A DNA stretch of 64,000 nt from positions 391,001 to 455,000 of the forward strand of contig BSBK01002799.1 of the NCBI GenBank assembly GCA_027943335.1, read 5' to 3'. The DNA comes from Chamaecyparis obtusa (Eukaryota; Streptophyta; Pinopsida; Cupressales; Cupressaceae). Positions 1-11,246 of the stretch are shown here, one piece after another; positions within the stretch are counted from its first letter, which is position 1; each line of letters begins with the position of its first letter. The notes under the pieces were generated by a model that did no database searches, was not told the origin of the DNA, and saw only the letters and a program-made list of their open reading frames with translations. Made by a program: the position numbers and the translations under genes.

Positions 1-475
1 AGTAAAAGGATCAAAGAAGTTGTTGATGCTATCAAAAGTGTTGGTGGAACTATTGAAGAAGATGATGTGGTAAGTAAAGTATTGATAACATTATTCTGAG
101 GGTTGAAGTTACATTCAAGGCATCTATTTCTCTTACACCTATAAGGAAAGAAAAGGAAGTTACTCATGAATCTTCTTCTATGTTATATTACTCTAATGAT
201 CATGATTCCATCTTGACTAAATAAAATAGAGAGGAAGAGTTGGAAACATTGTTTTCTAGGAGGCTACCTAGAGGAACCAATAAGTACAAGGGTAAGCTAC
301 CTTTCAATGTTTCCCATGTAACAAGATTGGACACATTACTACCAAGTGTCCTAATGGTGATAAGAAGGATAAGCCTAAGAGATTCAAGGAACATAATAAG
401 TAGACTTGATGTTTTGTTGTTTATGAGGGAGTTATCGATGAGGAATATGAGGATAATGAATAATATGTATTTACA
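1..475 (+). pseudogene. Copia A gag, C-terminal part (broken)
   Basis: This is the C-terminal part of a Ty1/copia gag, the nucleocapsid-type protein that packages element RNA; it enters the window from the left. The first ~30 codons (SKRIKEVVDAIKSVGGTIEE) read like the UBN2-type gag region. A perfect CCHC zinc knuckle, C-x2-C-x4-H-x4-C, is encoded at 308-349, followed by a lysine-rich stretch. The frame shifts between the two parts and carries stops, so it is dead. Protease, integrase and reverse transcriptase follow on the same strand in normal copia order. Confidence 0.8.
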
Positions 476-530
476 TTTGTTGTTGTTAAGGAAAATCCTC
501 CTATAGGTAATGAAAAAGCTTTAATTTATA

Positions 531-1040
531 GCATGGATCATGGTGAAGATTGGGTAATACACAGTGGATGTACACATCATATGACCAATGACTAGAGAAA
601 GTTCACTAAGTTGGAAGAATGTGATGGTGGATCATTAAGGTTTGGTGATAACTCTCCTTTCTTGGTAAAATGATTTGGATCTATTTCACTAAATAGAAAA
701 ATAAATTGTGACATGATGTTTACCAGATAGAAGGTCTACGATATAATTTGTTGAGTGTAGTACAATTGAATAATAAAGGTTATCTTTTAGAGTTCAAAGG
801 AGGTGTTTTCAGGATACTTGGGAGATCTGGTGATCTGATGCTACTAGTATGTAAACTAAAGGTAACTTATTCCAACTAAATACTATAGTAAAGAGTTGTT
901 TGATTACAAAATTTGATGATAGTTGGTTGTGGCATAGGAGATTTTGCCATGTTAACTTTGATAGTTTGGTCAAAGTGATTAAGATGAATATTGTTAACGG
1001 TTTTCCACAACTATTGAAACCAAACAATGTCATGTGCAAG
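531..1040 (+). pseudogene. Copia A protease and gag-pre-integrase (broken)
   Basis: The stretch reads DWVIHSGCTHHMTND, matching the copia protease active-site motif D-S-G followed by C-T-x-H. The catalytic Asp codon is now CAC (His), so the protease would be inactive. Downstream (about 900-1030) the words WLWHRRFCHVNFDSL and NGFPQL match the gag-pre-integrase HHCC-type region (W-x-H-x-R-x-H). In-frame stops are present. The family assignment rests on motif order; the inactive state is seen directly. Confidence 0.75.
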
Positions 1041-1059
1041 GAATTTTAGTTGGGAAAAC

Positions 1060-1800
1060 TAACTAGTTCTATTTTTATCAGTAAGTCATTTTCATATGAA
1101 GGTATTTTAGATTTAGTTCATAATAATTTGTGTAGTCCTATGAGAACAAGAAGCTACTATTGAGATAGATATTTTATGCTTTTTTTAATGATTACTATAG
1201 GATGATGTGGTTAATTTTTTGAAAGATGAATCAAATGCATTCTATTTGTTTAAGGTGTTCAAAGCTTGAGTTGAAAAAGAAACAGGTAAGAGTATAAAGT
1301 GCTTGAGATATGACAGAGGTGGTGAGTTCACATCTTTGGAATTCACTAAAGTTTGTGAATAACATAGAATTAAGAGTAAAATATCACACGTAGAACCCCT
1401 CATCTAAATGGGATTGTAGAGAGAAGGAATAGATCTATTATTGATGTTGAAAGAACAATGATAATACTAAAAGATGTGTATCAAATGTTTTGGAGATAAC
1501 CTGTCAGAACTATTGTTTAATACATTAAATTGGGTACATGTGAAGAAGGGTACCTATAAGACTTCATATGATTTATGGCTTGGTCACACACCTAGTGTGA
1601 AATACTTTAAATTTTTTGGGAGAAGATGTTATATAAAGAGAGATGACAATACAGGGAAATTTGATCCCAAGAGTGATGAATGAATCTTCCTTGGATATTC
1701 TACAAGAAGCAAAGCTTACAAGTGTCTAAACAAGAGAACCAAGAAGATGATAAAAAGTGCAGATGTGAGGATTAATTTATTCTCAGAGTAGAATGATTGT
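1060..1800 (+). pseudogene. Copia A integrase (broken)
   Basis: Decayed integrase core and C-terminal region, the enzyme that joins element cDNA to host DNA. Recognisable words in order are DLVHNNLCSPMRTRSYY (copia 'D-L-x-GP' region), KSIKCLRYDRGGEFTS (second catalytic Asp), and after frameshifts TPSVKYFKFFGRRCYIKRD, then FLGYSTRSKAYKCLNKRT (the copia 'GYS..KAYR..' signature). At least two frameshifts and several stops are visible. An open stretch at 1474-1683 is only a fragment of this domain. Confidence 0.8.
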
Positions 1801-2084
1801 TCCAACAAGAATGAATTAGGAGATTATCAAGGGAGTTTACATGTTCAACTGGTGGATCAAGAAGATGAAAATCAGAACAATGAGGATGAACTAGTTCAAC
1901 AAGTAGAAGAGGCTCCTAGACCTGAACTGATAATACCTAGGTATGTCAAGTTAAATGATTTAGTCGATCAGATTATTGGAGATAAGAAAGTTGGTTTTTA
2001 GACTAGAAGAAAGATCATAGAAAGTACCTATCTAATTTCTCAACATGAACCTAAGTTCGTAGGAGAGGCATTGAAGAATGATAA

Positions 2085-3052
2085 ATGTGTTAAAACCATG
2101 GAAGAAGAGTTAGAATAGATAAAGAAGAATAATATTTGAATACTAGTTGCCAGACCTGTTGAAAAGAAGGTGATAGGAACCAAGTTTTTTTTCAAGAATA
2201 AACTCAATGAAGATGGTGAAGTAGTCGAGAATAAGACAAGACTTGTGGTTAGAGGATATGCACAAGAAGAAGGCTTGGACTATGGAGAAACTTTTGCACC
2301 AATGGCTAGAATTGAAGGAGTAAGGATTTTTCTAGCATATGCTTCTTGTAAAGGTTTGAAAGTTTTTCAAATGGACATTAAATATGCTTTCTTGAATTTT
2401 ATTTTGGAAGAGGAAGTGTACATAGAATAGCTCGATGGTTTTTCACTATCAAAAGGTGAGGATTTAGTGTGCAAGTTGTAGAAGGAGCTTTATGGATTGA
2501 AGTAGACACCAAGGGCATGGTATGAGAGACTCCAATCATACTTGATCAAGATTAGTTTTATTAGAATAAGTGAGGATAGAAATGTTTACCTAAAGACTGA
2601 GAAAGATGATATATTGTTGATTACTGAAGTCTCAGTGGATGACATCATTTTTTGTGGAAATGATGAGATGAGCATTGCATTTGCAGAAGAAATGAGAAAA
2701 TAATTTGAGATGTCGATGTTTGGTGAGATCAAATTATGTGCTGGATTGCAAGTATCTCATCTCAATGATGGAATCTACATCATCCAAGAAAATTATGTCA
2801 GGAAAGTATTAAAGACTTTTGGATTAGAAGATTCTTAACTGATAGAAACACCAATAGTGATCGATTGTAAGCTATCCAAAGAAGATGATTATAAAGAGGT
2901 GAGTGTAGCTTTTTACATATCCATGATTGGTAAGTTGCATTATGTTGTTCATAATAGACCTAATATAGCACATACAGTTGATATTGTTTCAATATTTCTT
3001 CCTAATCCAAAGGAGTCCCATATGTAGTTGTGAAGAGAATTTTTTGATACTT
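2085..3052 (+). pseudogene. Copia A reverse transcriptase (broken, split by the CACTA)
   Basis: Copia reverse transcriptase: 'TKFFFKNKLNEDGEV' and 'RLVVRGYAQEEGLDYGETFAP' are hallmark words, followed by 'VFQMDIKYAFLN' (first catalytic Asp) and 'SVDDIIFCGND', the YVDD box with Tyr changed to Ser (about 2633-2660). The end, 'GKLHYVVHNRPNIAHTV', leads into the RNase H connection. Most stops lie where Gln, Trp or Arg codons are expected (TAG, TGA), so C-to-T decay explains them. The frame stops at 3052 because a CACTA element is inserted; it resumes at 56720. Confidence 0.9.
3050..3052. repeat. CACTA target-site duplication CTT, left copy
   Basis: CTT immediately left of the element, matched by CTT at 56717-56719. 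CACTA elements make 3-bp duplications. Keeping one copy restores an unbroken copia codon series across the site. Confidence 0.85.
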
Positions 3053-3081
3053 GACTAGTACAAAAACAACAATATATGACC
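3053..3081 (+). repeat. CACTA left terminal inverted repeat
   Basis: Begins GACTAGTAC; the first base is expected to be C and has probably mutated. 20 of 29 bases match the inverted right end at 56688-56716, including ACTAGTA and the inner ATGACC. Confidence 0.75.
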
Positions 3082-3705
3082 AAATAAACTACCAAAAATT
3101 GTAGATAAATGACCAAATTTGGTCACGTGACTAGTAGTAGTTTATTGCCGGTCATTTATCTCGCGACCAAATTTATGACTAAACTATTTTAGTCATTTAT
3201 TTGGTCATGGATTTGGTCATATATTTAGTCATTTATTTGTTTGTTTATTTGGTCATTTAGTCATTTATTTGATCATTAATTTAGTCATTAATTTGGTCAT
3301 TGATTTGGTGATTAATTTAGTCATTCATCTGGTCATTAATTTAGTCATTAATTTAGTCATTTATTTAGTTATTTAGTCATATATTAGGTCATACATTTAC
3401 TCATTAATTTAGTCATATATTTGGTTAATTTAGTAGTTTATTTAGTTGTATATTTGGTCATATATTTGGTTAATCTAGTCATTTATTTAGTCATATATTT
3501 GGTTGTATATTTGGTCATATATTTAGTCATTAATTTAGTCATATATTTAGTTGTTTATTTAGTCATTTATTTAGTCGTATATTTAGTCATATATTTAGTC
3601 ATATATTTAGTCATATATTTAGTCATTAATTTAGTCATATATTTAGTCATTGATGTAGTCATAAATTTAGTCATAAATTTAGTCATTTATTTAGTCATAA
3701 AATGA
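3082..3705. repeat. CACTA left subterminal repeat array
   Basis: Dozens of copies of TTTAGTCAT/TTTGGTCAT spaced mostly 10-12 bp apart; from about 3430 to 3705 the spacing is close to 12 bp (ATATTTAGTCAT). The outer part contains GGTCACGTGAC (3121-3131), echoed as GTCATGTGAC near the right end. In En/Spm elements such repeats bind the TNPA-type protein; that role is inferred here. Because 12 is a multiple of 3 the array stays open in one frame, giving a meaningless Leu/Val/Tyr-rich reading frame. Confidence 0.8.
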
Positions 3706-3721
3706 AAAGTATTTTAAATAC

Positions 3722-3860
3722 CATAAATTTTATAATGCCAAAAAAATGTCATATTAAACTTGAACTAATGCCAAAAAAACACCATATTAAATTTTATAAT
3801 GCCAAAAAAATATCATATTAAATTTTATAATGCCGAAAAAACATCATATTCAAAGTATGT
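3722..3860. repeat. Short tandem repeat, ~38-bp unit
   Basis: Four degenerate copies of a unit like TTTTATAATGCCAAAAAAAT-ATCATATTAAA, directly inside the left subterminal array. Part of the CACTA end; no coding potential. Confidence 0.65.
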
Positions 3861-4004
3861 AGAGTGCCAAAATATATACGTAAGATGTCAAAGTTATCTA
3901 AAGAGTATATATGTAAATATAATGAAAAATATCAAAGTTGTCTCAAATATTAAACATTGAGCCAAGATGTCTAACAACTAGTACATGATAAACATGTTAA
4001 TCAA

Positions 4005-4274
4005 CTATGTCATTTTTTGCAAATATTTTAGTGGCCACTGTGTGAAGGTTCCCTCTTTCTCTTTTAGACGAACAACTCCATCTATTTTGTCTTCATAAGC
4101 AAGAGGCATGTTACTTGTGACCTTTAAAATGTTTACATTTGCATCTCCTGTTCCTTTCAAGTTGATTCCATGTACAATAGATAGGGAGTGAATCCGCCCA
4201 ATGCCCACAACATCACCATCATATGGATCCAACACCTTAACTTTATCCCCTTCTTTGAGTTTATCAACACATTT
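4005..4274 (-). CDS. Terminal exon of a CACTA-associated protein (DUF8039-like)
   Basis: An open 89-codon stretch ends at a TAG (4005-4007). On the minus strand it is preceded by a strong acceptor site: a T/C-rich run ending TTTTTGCAG at 4275-4277. It encodes GDKVKVLDPYDGDVVGIGRI, a VHGINL word, NMPLA, and finally EGTFTQWPLKYL. This order (basic start, 'vaxGxi', 'HGxxL', 'xLP', then 'GxFxxWP') resembles the DUF8039-type C-terminal module of proteins encoded by plant CACTA elements. It lies just inside the subterminal repeats, where such a 3' exon would be expected. It has no stop or frameshift, unlike most coding sequence in this window. Upstream exons were not recognised in 4300-5700. The family call is from memory of the pattern and is moderately sure. 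Confidence 0.5.
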   Translation of the reverse strand, partial: KCVDKLKEGDKVKVLDPYDGDVVGIGRIHSLSIVHGINLKGTGDANVNILKVTSNMPLAYEDKIDGVVRLKEKEGTFTQWPLKYLQKMT

Positions 4275-4297
4275 CTGCAAAAAGAAAAAAAATAACA

Positions 4298-5691
4298 CAT
4301 TATATTACATAGGTAATGAAAGGCCACAAATATAATATAATCATAAGACTCTAAATAAGAAAGACCAAAATTATTGTTCATTCCTATTGCACTTCTCTTT
4401 TTTTATGTTCAGGACTAAAGGTGACACAACTTTAGAATTGCAAAAAACAAAGAAGCATTTATAGTTCATCTAAATACTAAAATAGTATAGATTATCCAAA
4501 TAAGAGATGCTCTAATTTCTTATTGCATAATAAATAGAAAGAATGTTCTTTATATCTGAAACTTGAAGAGAAGTAGAAATTTTGACTAGCAGATATAAAC
4601 AATGAAATAAATAATAAATACATAGTCATTCTAATGGTTAAATTAATTTGGTTAGTGTCCTTAATTCCAAACATAAAACATCTAGTTATGCTCTAAAACT
4701 ATAGTGATGAGAAATTTAGTCACTAGTATACAAATATAATTCACAAAATTCTCAAGTAGGAAAGGATTTGTTGACACTCTGCATAAAATAGGAAAGAAAA
4801 TACAACTATTGTCTTTATCCATGCAAGTACAAGAAATAATGATTGACATTACATTTTTTTTTTTATCTTTATAGTTGTTGACAAAAATGAGGTTCAGATC
4901 TTGGATGCAAGAACATTCCATTTCATTCATTAAACAAGTGTGAACATTAAATGAAGACATTGGTAAAATGCTAGTTGGAGCTTAATTAAAGTAAACATAA
5001 TATACTCCTAATGTCAACAATTACCAATGCAGATTTGGGACTGCTCGGTTGTGTTGGTGAGGATGGCCAAGTAATTGATCCACATTAGCCATGGAGATCA
5101 ATGAGCAGATTTAGTGTGAGCTCATGATGCAAGTAGACTTGGAAAATAAGTGCGATGTATATAATCAACAATGTGTGGTATATCAGTGATGTATATAATT
5201 AGCAATGTGTGGTATATCAGAAAATAAGGAAGGCTAAAGGAAGCAGAGGAATTTCTCATCGAAATGCAAGAAATAGGACAAGTATATCATGCCTTTACTT
5301 TGTGGAAGAGTAAACCTCTTTAGTGTGTTGAGACTAATGTTATTTTCTCATACTTATCACTGAGCTGAGAAATAGTGCCATGGTGTTCAATGCACAAAAA
5401 TTTGGTATTTTTAGTTAATACATGTTTGTATGCATTCTCATTCTTTCACATCAAAGACAAACTGAACTACAGTGACTCTAAAAGTTTTTCCAATATTGGA
5501 TTAAAATTTGGAGAACCAAACATTGCAAACATTAGTGTAGGTCAACTTGGTCAATACATTTTTCTTTAGCAATCATCCTCCTTGCATGGTTGTAGCAGTA
5601 GTTAACAGTGAGCATTTTATCTTTATACAAGTTGAATTCCCTAATAGAAAAGGTATATTACCTACTGTGTTCTTGAATGCTGTGGACTAAT
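4298..5691. other. CACTA interior, no recognisable gene; 34-bp direct repeat
   Basis: AT-rich sequence with no convincing exon. A 34-bp tandem duplication is present at 5154-5187 and 5188-5221 (GATGTATATAAT..AACAATGTG unit). Upstream exons of the terminal exon at 4005-4274 may be hidden here, but none could be supported. Confidence 0.5.
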
Positions 5692-5718
5692 GATTACCTT
5701 TGTAATGTAATTCAACCT

Positions 5719-6963
5719 TGTTGGAAATATAAATGGGAAAGTAATAATGAGAGGGGGAGGTGAATCAGAATTTACTAACTTATAATCTTTCAAACTGTTA
5801 GAGCTTTATGCATCATTTGAAACAAAACTTGATCAATCTAAGCAACATAACATGTCAAGAAGCAACATGAAATCACACATAACACAATAGATTTTGGTAA
5901 CCCAGAAACCCTTGAAAGGTAAAACTGGGGTGGGGATGACACCCACAAATCTTCACTACTACAGATACTAAAGTTTTCCTGTTAGGGCTTACAAAATTTG
6001 ATCATATCATGATCTACCCTGTGAGAGGTATGCTCTGTTAAAAGTTGAAAGACGTATTTGGTCTACCTTGTTAAAGGATTTACAAACTTACAATAAAGTA
6101 AGCACTCGGTAAAGAGATTTACAAAAAAGTCTGCTAGGACTACTCGGTTAAGATATTTACCCTAATACACTGGTTAAAATGTCTCAGTATATGATCCTTC
6201 GGTTTGCACTGATATTTTGATTACAGATCTTCTCTATATTGTATGATTTTGATCTCTTCTATCTGATCTTTCTTGATTCTATCCTTTCACTGCTCTGCTC
6301 GGTCACTGAAATTGGTCTGAATAATTCTCCTTATCATTTCCTCATACTCACATACTCACAGTATTCATTCGATCTCAATGTCTCTTGTTCTCTTTGATTC
6401 ACACACACATCTCTATTCTAGATCTTCCCTTTATATAGTAACAAAAACATTTTACCATTATAAGATCTACGGTCCAGATATATTCCTATTGCCGCCTATA
6501 CTATACAATTTTTTGATTGGCTAAAGGTTATACATAGGGATCAATGATAGTAATATGGATGCATAATCATCTCCGTAGTTACCTCAATAGACAACATACA
6601 AAACATAATTATCTCCAAAAATAGTTTGCCTCAATCATTGTGCCATTCCAGACTTGTATGTCAATTCTGGCTAACTCGACAAAAGTTAATCCTGGCACTC
6701 AGCATCAACTATACTCAGCATCTGTTGAACTTCTCTTTCACTCAATAATCATTGATATATGTAACTCAAAAATAACTATACTTGGCATATTACAAACATA
6801 TTGTGACCGTGACTTTACTCGGCAGTACTATTGCTCGGTAAGTATACAATACAAAACTCAACCTTTACAAAATGACTCGGTCACAGTGATGATAGACCAT
6901 CCTTGCCTTGATATATGACTAAGTATAAGACACTAATAGTCAACAAAATTATAGAGATCTATA
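5719..6963 (-). repeat. 3' LTR of the gag+ORF2 element
   Basis: Begins TGTTGGAAAT and ends ..GATCTATA (the CA end has become TA; the partner copy ends CTACA). A TATA-like TTTATATAG (6430-6438; CTATATAAA on the minus strand) marks the likely promoter. Confidence 0.85.
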
Positions 6964-6965
6964 AT

Positions 6966-6975
6966 CTCCCCCTTT
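6966..6975 (-). promoter_or_regulatory. Polypurine tract
   Basis: CTCCCCCTTT on the plus strand is AAAGGGGGAG on the coding strand, directly beside the 3' LTR. This is the usual copia plus-strand primer. Confidence 0.8.
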
Positions 6976-7105
6976 GACATTAGTGGCAAAAACACTTTGT
7001 CATGACATTTGTATATACAATTACAAAAATATGTTTGTACTAGCCTAAGCTCCCCCTGAGATATATATACATATCAAAATTGTGTTACCTTAGTTCACAC
7101 TCATG

Positions 7106-10100
7106 TCATGATGTTTCCCCCTTGTTTTTGTCATGACTTATTTCTTCATCAATTGGTAAGTTACAAATCTTCTCCAGAAAAGGTCTATGAAGCACCATGA
7201 TCATGTATAAAGCATTTGTCCATGCAGCTGAAGCAAGATTTAACACTTCAGTTTGTACTTCTAAGTCAGTAGCTAGACTGATGAGACCTTTAGTTGTAGA
7301 CAAATGTGAATCACTCTGGATCAATATTTTAGCCTTAGCTAATTTTCTTTGGATAGCCTCCAGATGTGGTGTCAAAATTGTTTGAATAGATAGTAGGTGA
7401 GAATGAATCTTGCCATCATTTTCCATTAGCTCGACTAACTTACCCTGTGTCTGCATTACCTTAACATAATGTCTAGCATTGGTGTTGGCATCCAAAGTCA
7501 GGGACTAACTTGTAGCTTTGATCTCTTGCTTGAGAGTCTCAAGCAAGTGTTGGTTCTCATCTATGAATAATTCAACATTGCACAACTTTGCCAGTAGAGA
7601 CTGTCCGTCCACAACTAATTGCTCAGTCTCTATTACCAAGTTTGATAGTTCAACCATTTTACTTCTATCTCGACAGATATCTTATCCAACATTTTGGTCT
7701 CAAATTTGCATTCTAACCATTCAAATAACTTGTCACTTGCACAACTAACTTCATTGTTGACTTTCTGAACAATATGTACAAGTTGTTCCAATATAGGAGC
7801 TGAACTATTTACATCAGATAAATCATAAACTTCATTAAATATGTCCCTAATTTCATGAAGAACCTATTTTTGTTGATGCTCCCTTCAGAGTTCTACTTGT
7901 CTACTTTTCTGTGTCAGCAAATCTTTCATTATCTGTAGCTACTCGAAAGAAAGGTTATTTGTATCCCATTTAGGAATAACAATTTCTTCATCAATACTTA
8001 CCTCTTCTTTCTCCTTTGGTGCTCTCGGTGGGGTGCTTCCACTTAGAAGCTATACAAGAGCTTTGATTGCCTCTTGTTCCTTCGACACTTGTTCTTCAAT
8101 GAATTTTCCTTGACTATTTTCTTCTCCTTTCACCTTGTCCTTGGCATGAGGTCTAACAGCTTGTTCATCTAACTTTATTTCATGTCCTTCTATGCTATGT
8201 TCTTCCTTAGGAGGACTTTGAATTTGGCTTTCTGCTTTAACTTCTTCCTTGGCAGATAGAGTTAGTGGTACCAACTTGATAGGGTCCTTGGTAATACTTG
8301 TACTGACTAACTTATCAACAGTAGAAACTCTAGGTATAGTAGGATTATCAATGGTAGATTGTGTGCTCGTGATGGTGGGATAATCCTTGACTTGCAATAG
8401 TACTATGTTACTACCTGATAGAGGTGTTCCAGTTGCTGTTGTGTTCTTTGGATCTTCCTCAGTTAAAAATGAGTTCTGAATGAGTCTCTCCTCTGGTATA
8501 TCAATGATATGAACCTCAAAAGTATCCTATGATTTCACTTCCTTAGGAGTATCAGTCTCCAATTTAATTTTCTTGTGGATAGGTTCAACAACTATTGAAG
8601 TAGAAGCAACATTTCTTTCATTCTTTCCTTCATCCTTCTCTTCTACCAGGGTGGGTATCAAACCATATAATACTTTCCAAATTTTCAAACTTTCTTGAAC
8701 AACATCTTCAACCTTGCGTTGAAGGATAAGATAGGCTCTAAGTTTAGGATCAAACTTGCCTCTGTATTGATTAACTATCTTTTTGATATTTGTAGGAGTG
8801 AGAGTCGGTTCGACTTGTACTAATGTACTCTCTCTTATTTCCTTCTTTGTTTGCAATGTAAACTCCCATTTCTATGTGACCCTGTTACACAATTCCCTCA
8901 GAATCCTATTTTCTATTTCAATTGGTAGCATCTTGAAAGTGCATAACATTTCAAGAACAACATCCTCAACTTTTTCTTTATCTCCAATACTCATCGCTCC
9001 AAACTTTAATCTTTTCACTTCATCAACTGTAGCTGTGCTAGTAATTTTATGACATAATTCATCAACAGTGAGTTGATGTGAACCTTGTTGTGCTGCCTTC
9101 CCCTTTATTTCTTCATCACTTTTGATTTCTTCATCATCATCTTGTGTTAGAACTAGTTTCGTTCTTGGCATCTTCCTAACCTTGGTTGGCACTATCTTGA
9201 TTTGAGCAGGTTTGTGCTTTGCAGATGCAGGAGGCATCTTAGGAGTCTCGATAGTAGTTCTTCTAGGCCGAGGTCTAAGTGATGGTGTCTCTGACACTTT
9301 TTGTTTCAACACTCTTCTTTTAGGTGGGGACTCAACAATTATTGGTTTCTTCTCTTCTTCTTCTTCTATCTCACTCCCACTAGATGCACTCTTCTCATCT
9401 TCTCCTAACCCTTGGGTTAATTCTAGTGGTGCATCCTTACCATTTTCTTTAACATATTCTTCTAGATTCTTCACTATTTTCTTTCTTCTTCTTTCAGTGG
9501 TAGTAGCCAATAATCCCAAAGAGATCTTGGATTTGCCTTCTTCAAATGTACCAAAGTAAAGTGCCTTGTTATCAACTTCCTCAGCTAGGAGGGCTATGAT
9601 TGCAGCAGTAGCTTCATCAATGTTTAGTTTATAGGGTAGTGGCATCAACCATGAAACCCTAGGTAGGACTACCTGTGCATAGGTAAAGTCTGTGTCTACC
9701 AGAAAACATATGTCTTTACTATATTTCTCAATCAGAGACACAGGGACTCTAGTCATATTCCTCATCTTCTTCTTAAACTCAATGAAATAATTGTCCATAA
9801 TTCTTCAAAATCATCACCAATCTCATTTATAAAGTCATTAATTTGAATAGTAATGGGCTTCTTCTTATCCCATGTCACATCACCATGTGTAGGAAAACAC
9901 TTCTTGACGTAAAAGAATATACAGATCAGTAGGGAACTAAACTTACACATCGAGTTCTTCACCGTCTGAATGGAGTTGAAGTTCTCAACAAGTTGAGTCA
10001 GCTGAAGCTCGACAAGATCATATGTATGCCCTTTCTTTATTATCTTCCAAGCTTGGTCCACTACCATACAGGGGACGCTATCCAACTGACTGGATTGGTA

Positions 10101-10700
10101 AAAATTATGCGAGATGACCCTTATAGCGAAGTCAATTTTTGGATCAGTGATGGTGGAAATTTTCATTCCACATTTGTTCCATAATCCTTGGGTATTATCT
10201 TGAATTTCTTCTTTTCCTTCACATTTCATTGTTCTCTTTCCATGAATGGTAGGGTAACTAGTAACATCACGTATCATTTCCTTCGTTATTTTCATTGGTC
10301 CATCTTCTAGCCATAATTGCATGTCATGCACTAGACCCAACATGATCTTTATCCATTCAACTTTGAAATTTTCTAGGAAATTTAGGGCATGAACTAACCC
10401 TTGGTCAACAAAGACTTTGTGCTCCAGCTTCAGCACTCTGTTGATACACAATTTATCATATGCTTCCCTAATCTTGTAATCACTGACTTCTCCAATTTTT
10501 CACATATAGCAAGACCTAACATCGTTCATCATTAACACGTTTTCTAGAACTGCAGATAGGGCTCTGTTCAAGTCTACTTTAATCGCACTTTTAGATATTG
10601 CCTTGAATACCCTCGGTTTACAAACTTAATTCCTTACAAGTTGTACATTAAAAACTTCCATTCTCTATTTCCTAACTAGTGTAGATGAAGATGATGCCAT
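7106..10700 (-). pseudogene. Unknown ORF2 protein of the non-autonomous element (frameshifted)
   Basis: A long coding region of about 1,200 codons starts at an ATG at 10698-10700 (MASSSSTLVRK) and runs to a stop at 7106. It is broken by several stops and at least two frameshifts: 10451-9762 is in one frame, 9798-8050 in another, 7495-7106 in a third. The N-terminal third is hydrophobic/helical ('VKNSMCKFSSLLICIFFYVKKCFP'-like word near 9920). The middle is rich in Lys/Glu/Ser with acidic runs (EIEEEEEKKP near 9350), then Pro-rich and charged stretches. No enzyme motif was seen. Plant elements lacking pol often carry such 'transposon-protein' ORFs; its function is unknown. Confidence 0.6.
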
Positions 10701-11246
10701 TTCAAACTGTAATTTTTGAAAAGAAAATAATTTCTCGGTAAAATACCTTTTTGATAATTAACCCTGTAGATGAATTTTTTTGACAGCACAGTATAAAGAT
10801 TTGGAATTGCTTTGCTTGATTTGGGTTGCACAAATTCTAAATCACTCTAAAATCTTGAATAGCCTGGTGAAATGAAATTAACAAAAACCTTCTGCTTTAT
10901 AGAATCTAAAAAATAAAATTAGGGCCTCATAAATGCTCCATACAGGTTGTAGGTGAAATACAGTTGTCTTGACAAACTCATGTTAACTTGGTTAAACACA
11001 AGCTCGGTCATGTAACCATTATGATACAGCTTGGCATAGCATCTCGACAATAATAGGTGCTCGGAAAACATTGTTAGCTTGGTCATGACACTGATGCTTG
11101 ACATCAAAATGAAATTTTCTAGTTTTTCTTAGATATGTCCTAATGCATCCTAATTCATGCAGATATGGACTTTTTCTCATTTCTATGTTAGGAATTGATG
11201 TAAAGTAAAGCTTCACAAGTATCAGTTCCAGACATACCTTTCATGC

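Noticed and set aside
3421..3705. 94-codon open frame rich in Leu, Val, Tyr and Ile
   Set aside because: It is the translation of a 12-bp subterminal repeat; the period keeps the frame open by chance.
3082..3705. Array of short repeats as a CRISPR array
   Set aside because: Units are contiguous 10-12-bp words without spacers, in plant nuclear DNA; they are transposon subterminal repeats.
4682..4960. Minus-strand frame considered as a Ulp1-type protease next to the CACTA exon
   Set aside because: No His, Asp or Cys catalytic pattern could be placed; similarity was only impressionistic.
9212..9559. 115-codon plus-strand open frame
   Set aside because: Antisense shadow of ORF2 in the gag+ORF2 element.
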